This document shows, piece after piece, positions 26,569 to 38,570 of a stretch of 64,000 nt of DNA. The DNA lies in NCBI GenBank assembly GCA_021904315.1, contig CM038908.1, forward strand, positions 29,440,001 to 29,504,000, written 5' to 3'. The notes beneath the pieces are model-generated. The model searched no databases, was not told the origin of the DNA, and saw only the letters and a list, made by a program, of their open reading frames with translations. The DNA is from Sphagnum magellanicum (Eukaryota; Streptophyta; Sphagnopsida; Sphagnales; Sphagnaceae). Position 1 is the first letter of the stretch, and each line of letters opens with the position of its first letter. The translations under genes and the position numbers were made by a program.

Positions 26569-28170
26569 CAATTATATGCTGGAATGCATTGTTATGGATT
26601 AGATATGCATATGCATGTTCATAATATGCATATCCAGTCATATCCATCCATGAGTCCCTGGATGTGCATGCTGGTACACGCAATTCCCGCCCAAGTACAC
26701 ATGAGACCAATTATTGCATGAATTTGAAAAAACCAAATTCCAAATATGACTACAAGCATTTCCGAGTACTATCTGGGTCCATATTCAAATTTTTTGATAT
26801 ATTTAGGCAACACTGGTTTATTCCAAGTTTCTACATTTCAAGGGTGAAAATATGATTATACAAAAAACTACAAACGAAGAACATGCATGGTGATGTAAAA
26901 AAAGGATCACAACTTTTTTTTTCAAAAATTTATATCATTTTTCAAATAGTTAATTCCAAATGACATCTTTTAATTCAACTACCATCTCTGAATCTTAGAT
27001 GAACATGGTTCACATGTAACCTTGGAAGCAATAGAGTAGGCACACGAGTTTGGGTTAAATATGATCACCTTGCTTTCACACATTTCCCATGCCCTATAGC
27101 CCCTAAATGTAAATTGCTTCAAACCATTTAAGACAACCTTCATAAAATTTTTTAAAAAACATATAGTTAAAAACAATTGTAATGAACCAAATAAGATTAC
27201 ACTTGCTAGCTAGGTAGACAAAGCTTTGAAACAACCTTTGACCAGACAACACAATAGATTTAGGTTTAGGGTTACAAGAATTTAGCCATTGAATCCTAGG
27301 GCTATCGATGACAAAATAGAACCTAGTGAAGTATACATAACAAAAGCTAACAACATTGTAGATGAAAACAATTACAATTTAGATGAAATAACTAGAGGTA
27401 ACTAACAATGGGGGGAATAATTAATGAACATGTTAGCCACAATGGAAGTTGCAAAAACACTAGATTATGTTAATGATCCTATTCAACCAAAATTAAAATA
27501 CTTCATGAAGATGCTAAAGAACCTTCCTACTGTTGAAGAAATAAAGTCAACACAAGATGCCAATGAATTATGGAAAATCTAGATGGGCCTACTTGTGAAT
27601 TGAAGGATGAAGTGCAATTTTTTGTAAATGAAACTCCAAAGCCTTCATGTCTTGCAAACTTGATGTCCATGCCACAACTTCTTGCAAGGAAAACAAAGGG
27701 AGTAGAACCATTAGTTGACAATAACCAATCACATATTGTAACTTCAAAATAGTACGTGCATACCTTGGAAAAACACCCATGGACAAAGAGGTAGTAAACA
27801 AAATTTGAGAACACAAATGAAAAGAAAGGGAGGAAAAGAGGTCTATGTAAGTGGTTGATTTTATGATTATGGTTGAAAGAACAATTCAAAGGCTTGCTAA
27901 CAAACATGCAAGAACAAATTTAATTTTTGCTTAGTTTATAATTACAATTAAGGATGTAAGGGATACATTCCACTGTAATTTTTAGGCAAGGTTAAAAGCT
28001 CACCATTTGGGTTATAAAGGTGTCAACCTCAAAATTACATCATTAATTCACAAGGAAACCAAGGTTAAGACAAGGGCCAAAATGAAAGCCAAAGAACATA
28101 TTAGCGCAAGGTCGCAAGAACCTTGAATAAAATAACCATCAACAAAAGGTTGAGGGGTGGGGATAAGGCT
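26569..28170. other. Intergenic DNA, partly repeat-derived
   Basis: Near 26580-26650 the text is rich in ATATGCATATGCAT-type palindromes. The 27390-27760 part has gene-like plus-strand text (a 60-aa frame at 27570) but no motif I recognise. No intact gene. Confidence 0.35.
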
Positions 28171-28360
28171 TGGAAAGAAAGGACATGTGAAAAAATCTAA
28201 GTGAGATAATCTATGAAATATTTTTTGAAAGGAATGTTTGTGAAAGAGAGAGAGTTTGAGAGGACTGAACATCAAGGAAAAGGGTACAAAAGGGGGCAAA
28301 GTATGAAAAAAATGTATGAGAGGATAAATTAGTAAGGAAGAAGGTAGGTATTACATACTT
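28170..28360 (+). repeat. GA-rich minisatellite, left part
   Basis: Purine-rich units containing TGTGAAAGAGAGAG, GAACATCAAGGAAAAGGG and TATGAGAGGA. The same unit type resumes to the right of the Gypsy fossil at 31672, which suggests one array split by the insertion. Confidence 0.6.
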
Positions 28361-28891
28361 CACATGTCTCCTCCAATCCTACAATACCACAGACAAGCAA
28401 TGCTCCACAAATGCTTCCTAAAAAACCATTTTAATAAACTAGTTTCCTTCATAGAAAGGATTTTTACAAAAAAACCCAACCCACTTTAGTGGTTATTTAT
28501 GTATTTTTCTAACAAACTAACCTAGTATTACCTTTTGTCGTTCTCTCTACCCACATCCTCTAAAACAAGATGCAAAGGCAACAAAACAAAGGTGCTTCCA
28601 CTGAGTTTACACCTCTATTATAATAACTTTACATCAACATGGTTCTCCACTCATCCACAAACATAAGAAGGGTCCTCTCCTCTATTCTACATCCTTTTCA
28701 TCTTTTCATTTTCTTGTTTTTAGACTAGTCTTTCTTTTTTCCCCTATTCCTCTTTTTATCTCCCCCTTGTGCTTTCCCCCATGCATGTATGAAACTTCCT
28801 AAACTATTTACATTTGTATTCATGTGCCAAATTCTACTTGTGACACCCAATTATTCATGGTCGCCCATTCACAAGTTGGTGGTTGTTAGCA
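28360..28891 (-). repeat. Gypsy 3' LTR
   Basis: About 530 bases repeated, diverged, at 31143-31671 in the same orientation. On the minus strand it begins TGCTAAC directly after the purine tract. The outer edge is estimated from the length of the other LTR. Confidence 0.8.
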
Positions 28892-31142
28892 TGCTCCCCC
28901 TCCTAAAATAGTTCATTGTCTTCAATGATAAAAATTAGGGAAGTTAGTCTTAAAATTAGATTTGTTTTCCCATGTAACATCATCCATGGGATAGTGTTTT
29001 CATTTTATCAAAAACATTTTCCAAGTTTTCTTTTGGAATCGTTGGAGTCTTGTGTTTAAAATATTTTTTTGGTTTAGCTATAATGTCTCATTCATTCAAT
29101 GTTTTACTAACTTAGGCAATAAATGGCTAGGGTTAGACACATATTTCTTAAGTAGGTTGACATGGAAGACATCATGAATCTTTCATTCTTTTGGGAGATC
29201 CAATTCATAGGCCACTTTGCTTATTCTTTTGAGTATGGCAAATCGGCCACAATATTAAAGGGACAATTTTGGGCATTTTCCCAATCTCAAGCAACTTTTC
29301 ATGGGCTTGACTCTCAAATTTTTTTTGTCATTAACTTCAAATTCCCTAGGGCATCAACTTTTGTTAGCATAGAACTTGGCTTGTTCTTGGGCACTTTGCA
29401 TATATTTTTTGACCAATTTCAAAATATTGTACATATTAGCGATCATTTCATTTACACCTTCTATCTTGGAAATAGGTGTTCAAATGAAAAAGGGAGTTCA
29501 ATTTTTATGCCCATATAAAACATGGAATGGGCTTATTTTAATGGAGGAATGCCAACTCCAATTTTATATGCAAATTTCACCAAATATAAATATTGTTCCC
29601 GTGGTTCCTTGCTAATGGCCAACATACATTCTTAACATTTTTTTTAAGGTATGATTAGTCCTTTTAGTTTGCGCATTCAATTTTTGATGATAGGCATAGC
29701 TCATTTTGAGTTTAATGCCAAACAAACATAATGGATTTGGCAACCAAGAAATGAACTTGTTTTGTGAGTTTATAAACAACCACAAAAACATTATCATGTC
29801 TAAGTTGGTTCCTAGGTAATCCCACAATGATGTCCATACTTATGGACATACTGTTGAAGATTCCTATAGGTTGTAATAACCTTGGGATCTTAGCTTGTTC
29901 AACTTTGGATATCTAACACATGTAACATTTTTCAACATATTCACAATGAAGTGATCACAAAATTTGATAAACTTTGGCATAATAAAAGTAAATAACAAGT
30001 ATGTTTGAAAATGACTGGTCAAATTGAGTTTAAACATACTTTTCCATTAGAAGTTTGATGTCTTATACTGAAATATTTAAATGTTGAAAACTTACAAGTA
30101 CATTTTAAAGGTATATCATGTTGAAAATGGAAAATATTCAATAATGCATTTACTTTCCCCTACTTGTACAAGTTTGGACAACTTAAAAAAGAAAAAAATA
30201 CATTTAATTTTTAAAAAAAAACTTGAATACATATTAAATATGTGATTAATCAACATCATTGTGATAAAATTAAAGATTATCCTCATGTTGATCATTAAAT
30301 AAAAATCATTTACACTTTCAATACATTAGAACTTATTTATGGCTGCGTGTTATTTTTGTGACAAGGAATAGTGATTGTCTATTTTGCGTTGCTAGCACTT
30401 GGTCATGCTCATTGGGGTGACACTCAAGGCAATTAACCCAACCTTGTCTGCCAAACCCTTATGTAATTCTTTTTGCAAGATTATAGCCTAAGCGATTTTG
30501 GGTCGCATCATCAATACCAAACATAAAAGCATCCAATCATTTAGTGGTAATTAGCTTTCATTACCCACATACAAAGGGACCTCACTAGGTCCAACCACAC
30601 TATAAGGAGCCACACTTGGCCTTTTAGACCATTGTTTTTTTGTTATTTTTTATGAATATTCTTATAATCTTTTTAATATGTCTTTCAAAACAAAATTAAT
30701 TTTCATTTTTATTTCATACTATTATGTTACGGTGTATATTTTAAAAATCCCAAAATATGTCATAAAATAATATTTTCAAATTGTGCTTTTAATGTCAAAA
30801 TTATTTTTAAATAGTGGTTAAGTCCTTAAAAATGTTAATTGCATATTTTTACTCATTAAATTCAAATTCTTATGATATGTACATAATGTATTCACAATAA
30901 CATTTTATACAAAATACTTTTATTTATTATTATTATTTTTTAACAATCCAAAATTCAAAAAATTAAGCAATGGTTACAACTGCTAATGGTACATGTTAGT
31001 ATGATTGCACCCCATTACCTTGGTCACTTGACATAATGAACCTTCTTATGAAAATTCAAAAAAATTATAGGACAAAAAAAATAGGGCATATATATATATA
31101 TATACTAGATTTTCCCTATTAAAGATGTTGTTTTGATACCAA

Positions 31143-31671
31143 AATCTTATGCATTTAACTTATTTCCTTGGTCTTGTAGTATTGTAGACAAGTAACGCTT
31201 CACAAAGGCTTCTTAAAAAGACAATCGAGAAAAGTTTTTTACAAGAAACTTAATCCACTTTGGTGCTTATTTATGGATTTTTCTAACAAACTAACCTAAT
31301 ATTACCACTTATTGTTATCTCTACCCACAACCTTTCAAACAAGATGCAAAGGCAACCAAAATAAAAGCTTTTACATTGTGCTTACACCTTTATTATAATA
31401 ACTTCACATCGACATGGTTCTTGGGCCAATGGTAAGTGCAAGAAAGGTCCTTTCCTTTGTTCTAAAACCTTATCATATTCTCTATTATCTCTTCTAAACT
31501 AGTCTTATTCTTATGCCATATTCCTCTTCTTATCTCCCCTTTGTGCTCACCCTCATGCATGTATAAGACTTCGTAAAATATTTACATTTGTATTCATGTG
31601 CTAATGCCAAATTGTAATTCGAGCACTTAGTTGTCTATGGTCACCTATCCACAAGTCAATCGTCGTTAATA
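31143..31671 (-). repeat. Gypsy 5' LTR
   Basis: Partner of 28360-28891. Its inner edge is set by the adjoining primer-binding-site match and its outer edge by alignment to the left copy. Confidence 0.8.
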
Positions 31672-31870
31672 ATGTGAAAGGGGGTTGGGCATGAGAAAAA
31701 GAAGGTTTGTGAGGTTTGAACATCAAAGAAGGGTTGAGTATGAGAGAAAGGGGGTATGTGAGGATCAAACATCAAATAGTGGCTAGGTGTGAAAGAGAGA
31801 AGTGGTATGAGAAATGAGCTCGAGGTTTGACAAGCAAGGGAAAATGGGCTTGTGAAAGAGAGAGCACCAC
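31672..31870 (+). repeat. GA-rich minisatellite, right part, ~50-bp unit
   Basis: Successive units read GAGGTTTGAACATCAAAG..., GAGGATCAAACATCAAATAG... and a third with GAGGTTTGACAAGCAAGG..., each ending in GTGAAAGAGAGA- or ATGAGAGAAAG-type text. The period is about 50 bases. Confidence 0.75.
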
Positions 31871-33127
31871 TTGCAAAGCAGAAAAAAACACAAGAGACCA
31901 ACAAGAAATCGACAACAAACTATAGCAACAAAATTGCTCGCCACTTGCAATGCACATTCACTGCATACACATGGAACAAACAACAAGCATAATGCCAACT
32001 TTCATCAGCCAACTTTCTTGGTGGGTTCTAGAACGCTGGTTTATGGAATAGGTAACGAGCAAGAGTGTGTAGGTTGATATAAATAGTCAAGGCATGTGAG
32101 CACTAGAACTATCCATGGTAATCAACACACTTCAGCCAATTATAAGACATAATCATGCTTTGTGCAAATAAAGATGCACTCTTTTCATCTGAGCACAGAG
32201 TGACTATTAAGCTTCATGCAAGGGTAATGGAATTATCATTAGGCCAATGAGTCCTAAGGTGCTAACCAGTGGGTTGCTAATGAGACAAGGTTTGAAGCTA
32301 GTTGGTATGGGTGCTCACAGCCTAACAATGAATGATTCTTGCAAGCCATTTGTTTCCAACAGTTTGGGATTGGCAAGTGACCCAGGAATGATCCCATTAT
32401 TTGCTGGTCATTTGCTGAAGTGATTCCTCATGAAAGTATTGCAATAACAGTGGCACCATCTTCAGCCAATACTGAACACTTGCCGAGCAAAGTGTGTCTG
32501 ATGATGAGCAAGCAATTGATGGACAAAGAAACATGAAAAGTGCCAAATTAGTTAAACAAAAGATGTGAATGTTTTCAATGTCCTATTAGTTTCTCCGGGA
32601 CATCTTAAATTTATCTTACCATAGTCCTGGCATGGTTCTCTCAAAAAACATCTATGAAGGGGCTAACAATCAATCAATCAAGAAAGACATTTGAGAATCT
32701 AATACTTGCAGAGACATGCACACAAGAAAGATGCAGCAATCAACACGTCTCTTTATAAGATAGAGAACTTCTCTTCACAATTGAATCGACCTGAATAGAA
32801 TTGAATGATGGCTCCAAAATAAAGGTTATTGACATTTTCAGCAAAACCAAAAGAACCCGCAACAAGAATGATGGTGATCCACATCCTTATCTGCATGTGA
32901 CATCAAATGTGTCACATTAAGTTGCAGAATGAAGAAACTGATAATGGAGGATTTGACAGAATGTACAATAAATTAGGCATAACAAGCAAATGTAACCCAA
33001 GAACTCCAAAACCTGGGATTCCTTTCACACTTTTTGCAGGGTTTCTGATGCATCAGGTATGGGGGTCAAGGGTTTATCATGAGCGAGTAGAATCGTCTAC
33101 AAAAACTTTGTAATGACAAGCTGGTTG
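31871..33127. other. Intergenic DNA and presumed 3' untranslated region of the kinase gene
   Basis: No second gene recognised. The part nearest 33127 should be the 3' untranslated region of the minus-strand kinase gene. The composition is less AT-extreme than the repeat field to the left. Confidence 0.4.
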
Positions 33128-35050
33128 CTAAGTTCTGTCCTCAAAATTGCTTGCAGAATGCATCCGTGTAAAATACTGCCTGGTGAAATTGGACTGGAAT
33201 TTGATGGGCTTGTGGTTGTTGTTGCTGCAGCTCAAAGAAGCAAGATAAGGAGGAGGAGGAAGGGGAGCTCCTGCTGCTGGATGATAAGCTCGTTGCCGCA
33301 CTTGACCAGTTCCTTGTTGAACTACAAGCCTGGCAGTAGCAATCTGGTGATCATGCAGATCATAAGCACCAGCTTGATCAGGTGGAATCATCATCCCTTC
33401 ATCATCGGAGACTCTAGCACCTCCTGCAGGGGCTTTCAATGAAGCCCTGCTGCATCCAAACCCCAAGGGTCTTGTGTTGTGACTGGAACTGGAGCTCACA
33501 GGCCTTGTTCTTGATCTAGAGCGCATCATCTGCTTCAGCTGGCGGCCTATGAATCTCCCCAGTCCCGCAATGAAGGCTTTCTTCTTCTTGAGCTTGAAGA
33601 TTCTCGTCCATATGTTGAAGGGTAGCTTCAGCAGATGCGTGATCCGGCGTAGCGTAAGTGTCGTCTCACTGCCCGTCTGTTGCTGTTTTCTGGAGCTGCC
33701 ACTCCAGAAAGGCAATGGAATGAGTTTGCTTACCTTCGTCAAGCTCTGCACAACCTCGTCCATTGAGGGTCGCCGCGAAGGCAGCGGACGTACGCAACGA
33801 GCGGCCACTTGAGCCATGTGCTTCAAAGCTGCCGTGCTCTCAGGAGCTGCGATTTGAGGATCGCAAATCGTCAGCGCGCTTCCTTGCTTGATCAGAGGTA
33901 GCGTCCAGTCCAGCAGACTGAGAGGTGCGAAGTCATCGCCTGTAAGAAGCGCCAGAGAACTGCTGTGAGTCGACAAACATCAAAGCAACAAACTGGTTCA
34001 CTTGTTCTTGATCTAGAGCACGACAACTATTTCACACTTCTGCAAGGATTCTACTTGTGCAACAAAGCATATCGAGAAAAGTCAGAAAAGACTCGAGAAA
34101 CCAGAGGAGATTTTCGGGAATTAGGTACCCATGGAAACTGGAGTTGAGCCAGTAATGAGCTCCAAAAGCAGCATGCCGAAGCTGAAGACATCGTTTTTCG
34201 GGCTGATATCCGCCATCGCCTGATCTGTACCCAGCTCCAAATTCTCGCCACCGATCCAGTCCTCCACTCCTGACCATGGTCGACTCGGGGTCTGGCAGAG
34301 ATGGGAACTACCATCGACCATCTCAGGAATAGACGACAACAAGCTAGCGGAGCTTTTCCTCGGGCATTCGTCAGAAGCTCCGCTACTGACGCTCAAGGAC
34401 TGCACACAGCGCGCGAGACCAAAGTCGCCGAGACGCGCACACCAGTGTCGATCAATGTAGATGTTAGAGGCTTTCACATTGCGGTGAATGATGGGTGGAC
34501 TCGAGGCGTGCAGAGCGCGGATGGCTTTTGCTGTCTGCAACGCAAGGTTGACGCGTAACGCCCAACTGAGCTTCGCAGCTTCACCTCCGCCTCCACCGTG
34601 CAGCTTCTCGTGAAGGGTCCCATTCTCCATGTACTCGACAACGAGGAGTCGTACCTTGCCATCACAGCTGTAGCCGAGAAGATTCACCAAGCGGCGGCTG
34701 AAGAGCTTAGTGAGAATCTGTATCTCGTTCTCGAATGCGTCGTCTCCTTTCCACAGACGACCCATTATCGGGCGCTTCACGGCCACTACACGACCGTCCT
34801 TGAGCACGCCGCGATAGATTTGGCCGTGGTTTGCGCGGCCGATGAGATTCTCCTTGTCGAAGCCCCCAGTTGCTGCCTCTAAGTCCTTGAACTTGAAGCG
34901 CTGCAAGACCTGGCTCTTCGTCACCAGTGGCACATCGCTCGAGTAGCGATTCGACGACGAAGGTCTGAATGAGACCACCATGGCGCGGAAGCTTTGATCC
35001 TTCCCAACACGGCCAAATTGTGCAATGGAAACCGAGAGACCCCGATACAC
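33128..35050 (-). CDS. Receptor-like cytoplasmic kinase (At3g51990/At5g23170/CR4-like type), probable pseudokinase, two exons
   Basis: Exons on the minus strand are 35050-34129 and 33939-33128, with a 189-bp GT-AG intron in phase 1; the product is 577 aa. There is no signal peptide or transmembrane segment, so it is cytoplasmic. The kinase domain starts near residue 52 (FKFKDLEAATGGFDKENLIG). The glycine loop reads GRANHG (71-76), lacking the second Gly. The ATP lysine is in AVK (K92) with Glu109 in the C helix. VEYMENGTLHEKLHG is at 138-152. The catalytic loop is HRNVKASN (189-196) with Asn for the catalytic Asp, DFGLAR is intact (209-214), and the activation segment is long and atypical. 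DVFSFGMLLLELITG and DWTLPLIKQG follow in C-lobe order, with ARCVRPLPSRRPSMDEVV in exon 2. A long Ser/basic C-terminal tail has a KKKK patch. Known for the family: Ser/Thr signalling kinases. Inference: weakly active or a scaffold. Met24 at 34981 is an alternative start. Confidence 0.93.
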
Positions 35051-35600
35051 GACTAAAGCTCAATTGCTTGCAACGCCACTGCTACAGCTAAAAACAGACA
35101 TGAAGAATGCAACTTAGATGGATCTCAAAATCAGTACCACCTGCAGCAAGCTACAATCCTTTCTAGAACCCAAAATGCAGCTCACTCCTAAATCATTCTA
35201 CGGAACAACGAGAACCTCAAGCAGAAAACAGGTCTGCAACGAACTCATTCGCCGCATGACAGCTTCTACCGTGCCTCAAGCTGGCAGCTCAACTCACTCA
35301 TTGATCAATTCTCTCTCTCTCTCTCTCTCTCTCTCGCTCTCTCCCAAATCATGATTCTCCAGAAGCTTTCGAAAATGCCAAACACGATTCCAAAACCCAA
35401 AGCTACAAAACGCCTAATGCGAAACCTAAGGACGAAAACAAAACAAAAACTGGCACAAAACTAATACGAGTGCAGCTTACATACAAAATTGAATACAGGA
35501 GGAGCTCAGCTTGTGAAGCTACGAAAGCTCAAAACTCAAGACTCCAAGTACTAAGTTCTTGTTTGCTCTCTCTCTCTCTCTATGACTGAATCCAACAACA
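35051..35600 (-). promoter_or_regulatory. 5' leader and promoter region of the kinase gene with (CT)n tracts
   Basis: Upstream of the kinase start. It contains plus-strand (TC)n at about 35311-35343 and a shorter one at 35566-35582, which read as (GA)n on the gene strand. GA/CT tracts are common in plant leaders and promoters and can bind BBR/BPC factors; a role here is inferred. No TATA box was fixed. Confidence 0.45.
35311..35343 (+). repeat. (TC)n microsatellite
   Basis: About fifteen CT dinucleotides with one GC interruption near the end. Confidence 0.95.
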
Positions 35601-35969
35601 TTACACTACTCTATCCCGAACAACAAAAGCCCAGAGCAGGGGCAGATGAGCAGGCAGTCTATCTACCCACAAAGAAGAAGACAAAAAAAAGAGACCAAGA
35701 AAAAACAAAAAAAAAACCGCCAACAGCCGAGGTTGCCGCTTTGCCGCTGGTGTTGTGGGTGCGTCGCGCAGTGATTGCACGCACGCAGAGTACTATTCCC
35801 GACCCAAAACCCTGGACCGGGAAAACAGAATCTTAAACCCCAGGTCTTATTAGACCCTAACACCTAGTCAGTTCGAATTCAGCTGTGTTCACACCTGATA
35901 CCAGATCCAACAATTCATGCTCCCTCTTTCTTCTATTGGAATCTATCTGTTTTTTTCTTTAAATTTTTT

Positions 35970-35970
<1 letters not shown>

Positions 35971-36029
<59 letters not shown>

Positions 36030-36047
36030 ATATATATATATATATAT
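35971..36047 (+). repeat. Compound (AAAT)n-(TA)n microsatellite
   Basis: About fifteen AAAT units in a row, then about eight TA units. Confidence 0.95.
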
Positions 36048-38128
36048 GTTAAGGACAACTTTGTTTTGTTTTGTTACATTAAGGACAATTTTAGTTGTTT
36101 TGTTTTATGATCATCCCTGCCATACTTAAACTACCTCTTCAAAGCCCTTTATGAGTGGGATTCTTTGGAGTTGATTTTTTTGTTTTTTTTTTTAAACCTC
36201 TTATGGGGGAGATATTAAATTTGGAGAGATTAAATTTGAATGGTTTTTTTTTGTCATTGGAAATTATTTTTTATTTTTATTTAAAAAAACTAACAATTCG
36301 GCTCTATGTTAGGGTCTTGTTTGTACATCAATGAGTTACATAAGCATGTTCACACTTCGGCCAGTGGCACAAACCACACTATTATAAATTAAGTTAAACT
36401 TTGCACAAGTTATATTATTATTATTATATAGAGGTTTTTTTTTTCCCCAATTTTGTGGTGTAGCCACATTCTGGATCATCCACAAGAGGAATGAGCCAAA
36501 TTTGGCTACAGGTCAGAGAGGAAAGTAGAAAAATTTAAGTATCCTACTATATTTTGGCAACCTACTTCAACATATTGTCTACATATGGCAATTTCATTAA
36601 AAAAATTTCTTGAAATCTGGCGAATTTGGCGACATTTTTCCACAAAAATCCATTGTATCAGTTGCACTAGATTTTATTTTGGTCACCAAGTGGCAAAAAT
36701 TTGCCAAATCAGAAAGCACTTGGTGAAAAAAAAAAAAATGTACATAGAAAAATTGATATTTCAATATAAAATTTAGTCTTTGGCATAACTACACCAAATG
36801 GTTTTCAGGAGACAAAACAAGTTGTGAATATATAATTATGTGTATTTTATATATCGCAAAAATTTTCATAGAGATTTTATTTTATAAGTTTTCACCATAT
36901 TGATTCAGGAGAAGAAAATGATTTTTAACAAATAATTGCAAAAGCTGGAAGTTTCCAAAGAGAATTCATTTTCATAACTTTTCAACAAATTAATTTCAGG
37001 AGAGTAAAGAATTGGCAAACATATTATTATTGCCTTTGAAATATTTGAATATTAAAAAAAAAAAGTTTTGAGCTTTAAAAAACCTTTCAATTGGGGAACG
37101 TCTCTCTGAGAGTCTAATGCTTAAAAGGAAAAATAAAAAATAAAAAATCAAGGAAAATATTTGTATACTTAAATTGAAAAGCAAGAAAATAGAATTCAGG
37201 GAAGAAAACATTGGGCAAAATATAGTGGATTTGAAATTTAAAACATGCTTTTTTAGATATTGAAATAAATATGCAACCTTATTTCAATATCTTTTTTAAA
37301 ATTTGCAACTCAAAAAAAAAATATTTTGAATTAAAAAAAACTTTGAATGGGAATATACCCATCCCCTCCCCCCTAATAATAATGCCTGATTTTCACCATT
37401 AAAATTATTGAATTTAGAAATAACAAAAATGGATAAGCATTTAAATTTTTTTTTGAACTTTGTGTGGACTGTGTTGTGTAGCAGCCTACTAGTGAGAATG
37501 CAAAACTGGAATCCAATATCATAAATCTATGAACTAATTAAACAATTAAGTAACGGAAACAATTAATTAATTAATTAGTTAATTAATGACACCTTGTGTG
37601 AGGGCCAGGCCTAGCTAGTTGCTGACAAAAGGCAAGCTGTGTAGGAGATTAAAGTGGGTGCTGGGTTTGGCGTGCGGCCCTAAAGGCCTGGCACCCGAAT
37701 CTTATTACCGTTTGTGGGAAGCAAAGACAAGGTGGGGGCTGTGGGGGGGGGGGAGGGGCTAGAGGACATTAAGGGGAACCCTAGTATTTTAGTGCAAATA
37801 AATGCATGGGACCTGGGTTGATCTTACAACCAAGAAGTACCAACTTTAAGTTGTTAAGTTATTTGTGTCTAGTTTTTTAGTAAATGTTTTTAAATTAAAA
37901 TTTTAAATAAATTAAAATTAAAAAAAAAGGTTGTAGGACAAACGCATTACCCCTCTGACACTCTTAGGGGGGGGGGGAGGGAGGGAAGGAGGTGGGGAAA
38001 GGAAAGGGGTATGGGGAGAACCATGATTGTGTAAAAAGCTTGAGGGTCATTAGGGTTTACGTTACGCTTAGTTACATTTTCACAAAGGTGCTACTTTTTT
38101 TTTAAAACAAATGTTTAATTAAATGTTT

Positions 38129-38149
38129 GTGTGTGTGTGTGTGTGTGTG
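38129..38149 (+). repeat. (GT)n microsatellite
   Basis: About ten GT units. Confidence 0.9.
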
Positions 38150-38299
38150 GATAGAAAATGAACCCTCCTATTTTGTACTCAATGACATTATGGTATATAT
38201 GAGTCTTTAGGAGCTTATGGTGTGTTATACTCATAACCTAGTACTACTTCAAGGGTTTTTTCATTTGTGTAGGGTAAAGGCCCCCGGAAGAGGGCATTT

Positions 38300-38570
38300 C
38301 CAAAATAAGGGAGCTGCTACTCCTTAAGACTGGAATGGAACTTACACCTACAACCATTTATAATATCCCTTCTACTTTTAAGGCATATGTGGAACATGGG
38401 ATAATCATTGATCATGGACATAAGGTCCCCTTCAAATATACCTAGGAAATTTCTCAAAGTGCTTTGCATATAAGAGAAGGTCTTGTTGTCATGGCTTACA
38501 CCTTTGGACTTCGGCATTACACCTATTACACAATGGTGTAATGCCCTCACAACAAGGCTTTCCCTAGTGT
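38300..38570 (+). repeat. Dispersed repeat, copy A
   Basis: CATGGACATAAGGT..CCTTCAAATATACCTAGG...AATTTCTC near 38412-38456 matches CATGGATATAAGGT..CCTTCCAAATATACTTGGG...AATTCTC near 42633-42680. Neighbouring text (a GTTGT...ATGG stretch, and TTACACCTA upstream) also follows in parallel. No coding signal; the family is unknown. Confidence 0.6.

Larger units (their letters stand above)
28360..31671 (-). mobile_element. Ty3/Gypsy LTR-retrotransposon fossil, chromovirus-like, with both LTRs
   Basis: Two diverged direct repeats bound the element: about 28360-28891 (3' LTR) and about 31143-31671 (5' LTR). They match in long blocks, for example TTTTTCTAACAAACTAACCTA and AAACAAGATGCAAAGGCAA, at roughly four-fifths identity by eye. 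Next to the 5' LTR a minus-strand TGGTATCAAAAC (about 31131-31142) fits a Met-tRNA primer-binding site. Next to the 3' LTR a purine tract (about 28893-28905) fits the polypurine tract. Minus-strand coding remnants are the integrase end (RTNHTLKKMLRMYVGH, about 29660-29612) and post-integrase/chromodomain-like text at about 29500-28960. Gag, protease and RT were not recognised. It is broken, short for the family and old. Confidence 0.85.
35601..38290. other. Intergenic DNA with several microsatellites
   Basis: It contains (AAAT)n at about 35971-36030 running into (TA)n at 36031-36047, AATTAATTAATT at 37558-37590, G-runs at 37742-37755 and 37968-37985, and (GT)n at about 38129-38149. A relatively GC-rich patch at 37580-37770 carries no coding signal I could read. 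Confidence 0.5.

Noticed and set aside
34301-34882. Plus-strand frames over the kinase exon
   Set aside because: They are shadows of the GC-rich kinase coding strand.
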